Source of the DNA: Amycolatopsis sp. cg9
Lineage (GTDB): Bacteria; Actinomycetota; Actinomycetes; Mycobacteriales; Pseudonocardiaceae
NCBI RefSeq assembly: GCF_041346945.1
Contig: NZ_CP166850.1
Location: 9,966,501 to 10,030,500, forward strand
DNA: 64,000 bases
Direction of reading: 5' to 3'
The first letter of the stretch is position 1. The number at the start of each line of letters is the position of its first letter. Of the stretch, positions 57,911 to 64,000 are shown one piece after another. The notes under the pieces were generated by a model that saw only the letters and a program-made list of their open reading frames with translations, had not been told where the DNA came from and searched no databases. The position numbers and the translations under genes are program-made.

Positions 57911-59176
57911 ATGACCGCAACCCTCGGCACGACCTCCACCACCAAGACCCCGGACCTCGGTCCCGCCGTCGAACTGGTGTCGAAGGAAGAGGGTCACCGG
58001 CAGCCGCTCGCCCCCGAATTCGTCTCCGCCGAAGACTTCTCGCCGCTCGAGGTCGCCTACGACTTCGGCCGCGTCCGCCGCGAAGACATCGAGGCCGGCC
58101 CCAAGAACATCTGGCGCTACAAGAAACTCCTCCCGGTTCCGTCCAACGTCGAAGAGATCCCCAACACCGAGCCGGGCGCGACCCGCCTGGTCCGCGCCGA
58201 CCGCCTCGCCAAGGAACTCGGCCTCAAGCGCGTGTGGGTCAAGGACGACACGGGCAACCCGACGCACTCGTTCAAGGACCGCGTCGTCGCCGTCGCGCTG
58301 GCCGCGGCCCGCGAGTTCGGGTTCGAGGTGCTCGCGTGTCCGTCGACCGGCAACCTGGCCAACGCGACGGCCGCCGCCGCGGCCCGCGCCGGCTGGCGGT
58401 CGGTCGTGCTGATCCCGAAGACCCTCGAGCGCGCCAAGATCCTCACCACCGCCGTGTACGACGGCGACCTCGTCGCGGTCGACGGCAACTACGACGACGT
58501 CAACCGCCTCGCCACCGAACTGGCCGGCGAGCACCCGAAGTGGGCGTTCGTGAACGTGAACGTCCGGCCGTACTACTCGGAAGGCTCGAAGACGCTGGCC
58601 TTCGAGGTCGCCGAGCAGCTCGGCTGGCGCATCCCGCCGCAGATCGTCGTGCCGATCGCCTCCGGTTCGCAGTTGACCAAGGTGGACAAGGGTTTCCGTG
58701 AGCTGGGCCAGCTCGGCCTCGTGGACGCCAGCCCCTACAAGGTGTTCGGCGCGCAGGCCACCGGCTGCTCGCCGGTGTCGGCCGCGTTCCGCGCCGGCCA
58801 CGACGTGGTCCAGCCGGTGAAGCCGGACACCATCGCCCGCTCGCTGGCGATCGGCAACCCGGCCGACGGCCCCTACGTGCTCGACGTCGTCAACCGCAGC
58901 GGCGGCGCCATCGAGGACGTCACCGACGAAGAGGTCGTCGAAGGCATCCGCCTGCTGGCCCGCACCGAAGGCATCTTCACCGAGACGGCCGGCGGCGTCA
59001 CCGTCGCCACGGCGAAGAAGCTGGTCGAGACGGGCAAGCTGGACCCGGACGCCGAGACCGTGCTGCTGATCACCGGCGACGGCCTCAAGACCCTCGACGC
59101 GATCGAGAACCACGTGGGCCCCAAGGCGATCGTGCCCCCGTCGGCCGCCGCCGTGAACGAGGCGCTCGGCTACTGA
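57911..59176 (+). CDS. thrC: Threonine synthase
   Basis: The protein has 421 residues. It is a PLP enzyme that turns O-phosphohomoserine into threonine. The PLP lysine is Lys122 in NPTHSFKDRVV. Other marks are the STGNLANATAAAAARAG segment and ASGSQLTKVDKGF. It is similar in size to other bacterial class enzymes that begin with a zinc-free N-domain. A SAM riboswitch lies directly upstream, linking threonine synthesis to methionine supply at the homoserine branch. It lies between comEC and holA, opposite in strand to both. A strong terminator follows. Confidence 0.95.
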   Translation: MTATLGTTSTTKTPDLGPAVELVSKEEGHRQPLAPEFVSAEDFSPLEVAYDFGRVRREDIEAGPKNIWRYKKLLPVPSNVEEIPNTEPGATRLVRADRLAKELGLKRVWVKDDTGNPTHSFKDRVVAVALAAAREFGFEVLACPSTGNLANATAAAAARAGWRSVVLIPKTLERAKILTTAVYDGDLVAVDGNYDDVNRLATELAGEHPKWAFVNVNVRPYYSEGSKTLAFEVAEQLGWRIPPQIVVPIASGSQLTKVDKGFRELGQLGLVDASPYKVFGAQATGCSPVSAAFRAGHDVVQPVKPDTIARSLAIGNPADGPYVLDVVNRSGGAIEDVTDEEVVEGIRLLARTEGIFTETAGGVTVATAKKLVETGKLDPDAETVLLITGDGLKTLDAIENHVGPKAIVPPSAAAVNEALGY

Positions 59177-59186
59177 CGTTCCGCCG

Positions 59187-59219
59187 CCCGGGGCGGGCCG
59201 CGTGGCCCGCCCCGGGTTT
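59187..59219. terminator. Terminator after thrC
   Basis: CCCGGGGCGGGCC (59187-59199) and GGCCCGCCCCGGG (59204-59216) form a perfect 13-base-pair stem with a GCGT loop, followed by TTT. It lies between the convergent thrC and comEC ends. Confidence 0.9.
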
Positions 59220-61597
59220 CAGCGGCGAGGCGGGCCACGGGGCTCGCCCCGGCGCGCCACCGCCGGACCAGCCGTGTCCGCGACGACCGCCGTGTCGCCG
59301 TCCGCATCGGTCCGGGTGACCAGCGCGCCGAGCGCCGTCAAAGTGTCCATTGTGGACTTACTCGGGTGGCCGTAGGTGTTGCCGGCGCCCACGCTGACCA
59401 AGGCCACCCGTGGCGCCACCGCCGCGAGGAACGACGGCAGCGAGTAGCGCGAACCGTGGTGGGGGACTTTCAGCACCTCCGCTTTCAGATCACCGATGTC
59501 GGCCAGCAGGTCGGCCTGCGCGGCCAGTTCGACGTCGCCGGTCAGCAGCACCCGGCCCGCCGGCGTGTCCGCGCGCAGCACGACCGAGCTGTTGTTGATG
59601 GCCGTCCCGTCCTGGCCGGCCGAGCGCGCCGGGACGTAACGCGGCCCCAGCACGTCGAGCGACAACCCGGGCCAGGCCAGCCGCTCCCCCGGGTTCAGTT
59701 CGACCAGTGGCACCGCCTGCCGTTCCGCTTCCGCGGCGACCTGCCGCCACGCCCACTCCGGCGCCCGCCCCGCGCCGACGGCGATCCCGCCGACCGCCCG
59801 GCCGTCGAAGACCGACGCGAGCCCGCCGATGTGGTCGGCGTGCAGGTGGCTGAGCACCAGCAACGGGATCCGGTCGACGGCGAGCCGGTGCAGGCATTCG
59901 TCGACCGGCCCCGGTTCGGGCCCGGTGTCCACGACGACCGCCCGCCCGGGCTCGGCGGTCGCCAGCACCACCGCGTCGCCCTGGCCGACGTCGCACTCGA
60001 CCACGGCCCAGTTCCGCGGCGGCCACGCCGGCGCCAGCACCCGGACCGGCACGAGCACCACCAGGGCGCAGGCGGCCAGGACAGCCATGAGCAACCGCGC
60101 CTGCCGTCGCCGGGCGGCCAGCACCAGCACCCCGAGGACGGCGGCGGCGAGAAGCCCGCCCCACCAGCCGCCCGGCCACGCGATGACCGCACCCGGAGCC
60201 CGCGCGCCGTGCCGCGCCACCGTGATCAGCCACCGCGCTTCGGGATCGGCGAGGTGCACCAGGAACTCCCCGGCACCCGGCCACCACGGGCCGGTGACCG
60301 TCGCCAGCACGCCGAGCACCGTCGCCGGGGCCACCACCGGCGCCGCGAGGACGTTGGTCAGCACCGACACCAGGCTCACCGACCCCGCCATGCCCGCGAG
60401 CACCGGCGCCGTCACCAGGAAGGCCGCCAGCGGGACCGCCAGCCCTTCCGCGACGCCCGGCGGGACCCCGCGGCGGACCAGCCCGCCCGCCCAGCGCGGC
60501 GCGAGCAGCACCAGCCCGGCGGTGGCGCACACCGACAGCGCGAACCCGAAGTCCGTGGCCATCGCCGGATCCACCACCACGAGCAGGCACACCGCGAACG
60601 CCAGCGCGGGCAGCGCCGAACCCCGCCGGCCCAGCGCCAGTGCCAGCAACGCCACCGCCGCCATGACCCCCGCCCGCAGCACGCTCGGCTCCGGCCCGAC
60701 CAGGACGAGGAACCCCGCCAGGCAGGCCCCGGCCGCCACCGCCGACAGCCGCGGCCCGAGCCGCAGCAAGCGAAGCAGCAGCAGGACCGCACCACAGGCC
60801 ACGGCGAGGTTCCCGCCGCTGACCGCGGTCAGGTGGGCCAGGCCCGCGGTGACGAACTCCTGCTCGACGCGGGGCGACAACCCGCTCGTGTCGCCCAGGA
60901 CCAGCCCCGGCAGCAGGCCGGCGGGTTCGTCCGGCAGGACCTGGCACCGGTCGTGGAGGCCGGCGCGGAGCCCGGCCGCCATCCGCTGCCACCACGGTGC
61001 CGGGCCGGGCTCCCCCGGCGGGCCGCGCACCGAAAGCACCGCCACGGTCAGGTCCGAGCCGCGCGGCGGCATCAGCAGCCCGGGCACCGTCACTTCCTGG
61101 CCTGGGAGCAGCGAAGCCCACTGCGCGACCGGAGCCAGCAACAGGACGCGCCCGGACGACGGCACCGGCCGTCCGTCGACCGACGCCGTGCGCACGTCGG
61201 CCGCCAGCACCACCGACCGCGCACCGGCTTGGCGGTCGGCGTACCCCGCACCGCGCACGGGCTTCGGACGTTCGGCCACGACGACCCGCAGCACCGCGGG
61301 CAGTCCCTGGGCCGCTTCGGCGAGAAGCGGATCGTGCTGCGCGTCGCGGATCCGCCAGGCGACCGGACCGGCGGCGACGAGCCCCAGCACGAGCAACGCC
61401 GCCGCCGCACTGGGCACCCGGGGACGGTCGCGGACCCGCCAGAGCACGAGCCCGGCCAGTACCGCCGAGGCGAGCCCGGTGGCGACGGCCGTCCACCACC
61501 CGAGGAGCAAGCCGGCGAGCGCGGCCAGCCAGCACACCAGCGCCGCCGGGACCAGCCGCATGTCCTGCCGGGTGTCGGTCGCGAGGAAGGCGCTCAT
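59219..61597 (-). CDS. comEC: ComEC/Rec2-family DNA-uptake channel protein
   Basis: The protein has 792 residues from ATG 61597, which overlaps the comEA stop (ATGA). It has an N-terminal soluble OB-like loop, a Competence domain with about ten helices (including ERVEQEFVTAGLAHLTAVSGGN-type sequence near residue 240) and a C-terminal metallo-beta-lactamase-like domain with LSHLHADHIGG and KVPHHGSRYSLPSFL. In competent bacteria it carries DNA across the membrane and may degrade one strand. Whether this species is competent is not known. It is convergent to thrC. Confidence 0.93.
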   Translation of the reverse strand: MSAFLATDTRQDMRLVPAALVCWLAALAGLLLGWWTAVATGLASAVLAGLVLWRVRDRPRVPSAAAALLVLGLVAAGPVAWRIRDAQHDPLLAEAAQGLPAVLRVVVAERPKPVRGAGYADRQAGARSVVLAADVRTASVDGRPVPSSGRVLLLAPVAQWASLLPGQEVTVPGLLMPPRGSDLTVAVLSVRGPPGEPGPAPWWQRMAAGLRAGLHDRCQVLPDEPAGLLPGLVLGDTSGLSPRVEQEFVTAGLAHLTAVSGGNLAVACGAVLLLLRLLRLGPRLSAVAAGACLAGFLVLVGPEPSVLRAGVMAAVALLALALGRRGSALPALAFAVCLLVVVDPAMATDFGFALSVCATAGLVLLAPRWAGGLVRRGVPPGVAEGLAVPLAAFLVTAPVLAGMAGSVSLVSVLTNVLAAPVVAPATVLGVLATVTGPWWPGAGEFLVHLADPEARWLITVARHGARAPGAVIAWPGGWWGGLLAAAVLGVLVLAARRRQARLLMAVLAACALVVLVPVRVLAPAWPPRNWAVVECDVGQGDAVVLATAEPGRAVVVDTGPEPGPVDECLHRLAVDRIPLLVLSHLHADHIGGLASVFDGRAVGGIAVGAGRAPEWAWRQVAAEAERQAVPLVELNPGERLAWPGLSLDVLGPRYVPARSAGQDGTAINNSSVVLRADTPAGRVLLTGDVELAAQADLLADIGDLKAEVLKVPHHGSRYSLPSFLAAVAPRVALVSVGAGNTYGHPSKSTMDTLTALGALVTRTDADGDTAVVADTAGPAVARRGEPRGPPRR

Positions 61598-62307
61598 CCG
61601 ACCGTCACCTTCTCCCGCAGCTTTTCGAACTTGCTTTCGCCGAGGCCGTCGACATCGCGCAGCTGCTCGATCTTGGTGAAGCCGCCGTGGTCGGTCCGCC
61701 ACTGGACGATCCGCTTCGCCATCACCTCTCCGATGCCCGGCAGCGTGTCGAGCTGGTCCGCGGTCGACGCGTTGAGGTCGACCTTCGCGCCCTCGGCCGG
61801 CGCACCGGGCCCGGCGGCGGGCGCCGGGACGCCGACCGCGAGCTGTTCGCCGTCGGTCACCTTGCGGGCGAGGTTCAGCCCGGAGACGTCCGCGCCGGGC
61901 TCGGCCCCGCCCACCGCGCGCAGCACGTCCGCGACGCGGGCGCCCGCCGGCACGGTGACCAGCCCCGGTGACCGGACGCGCCCGATCACGCTGACGACCA
62001 GGCCGGCCTGGGGCGCGGCCCGCGCCTCCGCCGCCGGTTTCGCGCTCGGCAGCGCGGGCAGCGGCTCGGGTGCCGGACGGCCGCCGAACAGCGCGACCGA
62101 ACCGAGGACGATCACCACGACCGCGGCGAGGACACCGGCGAGCGCCCACCGGCGGCGGCCGGGACCGGCCGATCCGCCCGGCAGCCAGCGCCGGACCAGC
62201 CGGCCGCCCGGCCCGACCGTGCTCGCATCGGGCGAGAGCTGGTCGGCCAGCCAGGAGAGCCGGTCGTTGACGGGAGGGCCCGGATCCCGGGCGGACTGCT
62301 CGAACAC
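61594..62307 (-). CDS. comEA: ComEA-like helix-hairpin-helix DNA-binding protein
   Basis: About 237 residues from GTG 62307; the start is uncertain, and a TTG at 62370 would add 21 residues. A membrane helix (WALAGVLAAVVVIVLGSVALF, about residues 54-74) is followed by a Pro/Ala-rich linker. An SLBB domain comes next (VVSVIGRVRSPGLVTVPAGARVADVLRAVGG). The C-terminus has two helix-hairpin-helix motifs, NASTADQLDTLPGIGEVMAKRIVQWR and IEQLRDVDGLGESKFEKLR. It binds incoming DNA outside the membrane and passes it to ComEC, with which it is co-translated. Confidence 0.9.
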   Translation of the reverse strand: MFEQSARDPGPPVNDRLSWLADQLSPDASTVGPGGRLVRRWLPGGSAGPGRRRWALAGVLAAVVVIVLGSVALFGGRPAPEPLPALPSAKPAAEARAAPQAGLVVSVIGRVRSPGLVTVPAGARVADVLRAVGGAEPGADVSGLNLARKVTDGEQLAVGVPAPAAGPGAPAEGAKVDLNASTADQLDTLPGIGEVMAKRIVQWRTDHGGFTKIEQLRDVDGLGESKFEKLREKVTVG

Positions 62308-62454
62308 ACGATCGACGTTAGGGCCCGCGGGGAGGCGTCCGACAGGGGTGCCGCCGCGTCCTGTGGACAACCGGGGTGTTGTGGACGGATTCCCCCGGCC
62401 CGGCCCGGGAACGACCGTTTCCGTCGTACCCGGGTGGCATGCTGGCGGGTTCGG

Positions 62455-63312
62455 CTAGCTCCGGGACGGGACCGTGCGCTGGACGACCACGCCCAGCACG
62501 CCGGGCCCGGTGTGCGCCCCGATCACCGCGCCCAGCTCCGAGACCACGCAGCCCGCCGAGCGCGGCACGGCTTCCTCGAGCCGGTTCGCCAGTTCGACCG
62601 CCCGTTCCGGCGACGCGAGGTGGTGCACGGCGAGTTCGACGTCGTCTTCGGCCGCCGCTTCGGCGGCGAGCTCGACCAGCCGCGCGATCGCCCGGTTCAT
62701 GGTGCGGACCTTCTCCAGCGGCAGGATCCGGCCGTCGGCCATGTGCAGCACCGGCTTGACCGCGAGTGCGGTGCCGAGCAGCGCCGCCGCCGGGCCGATC
62801 CGCCCGCCGCGGCGCAGGTGGTCGAGGGTCTCGACGACGAACAACGTCGACGAGCAGCCGGCCGCCGTCACCGCGGCGGCCTCCACCGCGGCCGGCTCGG
62901 CTCCCCTGGCCGCGGCGCCGGCGGCGTGCAGCGCGGCGAACCCCAGCCCCATCGCCGTGGTCCGCGAATCGACCACGCGGACCCGGTCGGGCCCCACTTC
63001 CTGGGCCGCCAGCACCGCCGCTTCCCAGGTGCCGGACAGCTCGCGCGACAGGTGGACCGAGACGATCGAGTCCGCGCCGTCGGCGAGCGCCGCGCGGTAC
63101 ACCTCGGCGAATTCGGTGGGCGTCGGCCGCGAGGTCGTGACGATCTTGCGCTGCTTCATCGCTTCGGCGACCGCCGCGGGCCCGGTCTCGACGCCGTCGA
63201 GGGAGACGACGCCGTCGACGAGGACGTGCAGCGGCACCACCCGGACCGCGTGCCGTTCGGCGAAGCCCTCCGGCAGGTGGGCGGTGGAATCCGTGACTAC
63301 GGCGACCGACAC
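62455..63312 (-). CDS. DegV-family fatty-acid-binding protein
   Basis: The protein has 285 residues. MSVAVVTDSTAHLPEGFAE at the N-terminus, VTTSRPTPTEFAEVYR, VSVHLSRELSGTWEAAVLA and VDSRTTAMGLGF are DegV signatures. Relatives (FakB) bind fatty acids for phosphorylation by FakA and incorporation into phospholipids. No FakA gene is in the window. Start GTG 63312 lies 4 bases after the stop of the SGNH hydrolase, so the two share a transcript, and comEA follows 147 bases on. Confidence 0.93.
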   Translation of the reverse strand: MSVAVVTDSTAHLPEGFAERHAVRVVPLHVLVDGVVSLDGVETGPAAVAEAMKQRKIVTTSRPTPTEFAEVYRAALADGADSIVSVHLSRELSGTWEAAVLAAQEVGPDRVRVVDSRTTAMGLGFAALHAAGAAARGAEPAAVEAAAVTAAGCSSTLFVVETLDHLRRGGRIGPAAALLGTALAVKPVLHMADGRILPLEKVRTMNRAIARLVELAAEAAAEDDVELAVHHLASPERAVELANRLEEAVPRSAGCVVSELGAVIGAHTGPGVLGVVVQRTVPSRS

Positions 63313-63316
63313 GCCG

Positions 63317-64000
63317 TCAGCCTACGTGGCCGGGTGCCAGCGCCGGCGCCAGCAACACGGACATCGCGTCGCCCACCGCCGCGTGCCCCTGCCAGCCCCA
63401 GTGCATGCCGTCCGGGTTGCCCTCGCCGCTCAGGACGTGCTCTCCGACAACGGCTTCGAGGTCGAGCAAGGGGACGTTCGCCCGCGCGCCCCACGCCGCC
63501 ATCGCGGCCGCCGCGGCCGGCCGGGCGGTGTGCACACCGCCGTACGCCGCAGCCCGGTGCACTGACGGGAGCATCCCGAAGACCGGCAGTTCGGGCCGCA
63601 GGGCGCGCAGCGCGCCCACGGCGGTGTCGAGGTACTGCACGGTGAGCTTGGCCGGCAGCACCGTGGGACGGCCGCGGAAGGCGACCGAAAGCCGGGGCTG
63701 CGCGGCGAGGTAGGCCTTGCGCACCACCCGGCGGACGGGGTCGGGCCGCAGGTACCGCAGCCCGGTGCGCAGGTAGGTCGGCAGCGGCGAAGGCAGCGTG
63801 TCCATGCTGCCGACGGCGAACACGACGGCGTCGACGTGGTGCAGGTCGGCCCAGACGCGCGGGTCGCCGGTCAGTGACCACCAGGCGTCGCGGGCGTTCC
63901 AGCCGATCCCGGCGACCAGGTCGGCGGTGCCGCCGAGGGCGGAGGCCGCGACGTTGGGCCACAGCCGCGGTTCGTCCGCGGCGCAGGGTCCTTCGGGACC
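63317..64000 (-). CDS. SGNH/GDSL-type hydrolase (5' end outside window)
   Basis: The frame is open to the last base of the window, so the N-terminus, with the expected GDS block, is missing; at least 227 residues are seen. The visible part has WPNVAASALGGTADLVAGIGWNARDAWW, a VFAVGSMDTLPS segment where the usual GxND block lies, and the C-terminal catalytic pair in NPDGMHWGWQGHAAVGDAM (Asp and His). This is the diglucosylglycerate octanoyltransferase-like or SGNH esterase type common beside degV in actinomycetes. Which of these roles applies cannot be decided from the fragment. It is coupled to degV. Confidence 0.85.
   Translation of the reverse strand, partial: GPEGPCAADEPRLWPNVAASALGGTADLVAGIGWNARDAWWSLTGDPRVWADLHHVDAVVFAVGSMDTLPSPLPTYLRTGLRYLRPDPVRRVVRKAYLAAQPRLSVAFRGRPTVLPAKLTVQYLDTAVGALRALRPELPVFGMLPSVHRAAAYGGVHTARPAAAAAMAAWGARANVPLLDLEAVVGEHVLSGEGNPDGMHWGWQGHAAVGDAMSVLLAPALAPGHVG

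Noticed and set aside
59366..62458. A 1030-residue plus-strand frame opposite comEC and comEA
   Set aside because: It is the low-complexity antisense shadow of two well-recognised genes.

Overview
The window is very GC-rich DNA, densely packed with genes on both strands and with many GTG starts. It carries F420/LLM-type and SIP enzymes, a Streptomyces-subtilisin-inhibitor-like protein, a DasR-type operator, a polypeptide leader typical of actinobacterial cysteine genes, and many leaderless promoters (TAnnnT 5-7 bases before the start codon). Together these point to a filamentous actinomycete, most likely a Pseudonocardiaceae of the Amycolatopsis kind. That placement is inference; no rRNA is present. 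No insertion sequence, prophage or CRISPR array was found.

Layout. 1-1465: end of an ESX/WXG100-like secreted protein and a membrane partner. 1446-3423: aldo/keto reductase and a divergent MmyB-type regulator. 3425-6681: methylmalonate-semialdehyde dehydrogenase and a divergent PucR regulator. 6710-10711: SSI-type protease inhibitor, DUF4153 membrane protein with a 22-residue repeat N-terminus, and an OmpR/histidine-kinase pair. 10932-15666: reductive pyrimidine/hydantoin catabolism operon (NCS1 permease, beta-ureidopropionase, dihydropyrimidinase, LLM oxidoreductase). Its end product can be linked to the semialdehyde dehydrogenase and PucR of 3425-6681. 15738-20457: secreted peptidase-like hydrolase, StyA-like flavoprotein, MocR regulator and DJ-1 protein. 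20459-22657: an unusual single-gene PD-(D/E)XK nuclease with a beta-rich middle and two C-terminal membrane helices. 22751-28596: serine hydrolase, siderophore reductase with an iron box, SnoaL/SRPBCC pair facing a TetR gene across four phased operators, quinone reductase, HemW.

29201-34803 is a complete assimilatory sulfate reduction operon (leader peptide, sulfite reductase, Zn-ribbon protein, CysH, CysD, CysN, CbiX-like chelatase) with tight ATGA/GTGA overlaps. A 595-base gene-free stretch with tRNA-like debris follows. 35399-47802 holds secreted, transport, degradative and regulatory genes. Among them are an AbiEi/Vsr-like gene lying between two copies of a dispersed inverted repeat, and a barnase-barstar pair with a small membrane protein. 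47826-49683 is a DasR-type operator and a secreted GH20 hexosaminidase.

51523-63312 is mostly core genome: lepA, rpsT, holA, comEC, comEA and degV, with thrC under a SAM riboswitch placed between holA and comEC. A 49-bp tandem array (seven identical copies plus decaying copies on both sides) fills the convergent gap at 54091-54740. The window ends inside an SGNH hydrolase.
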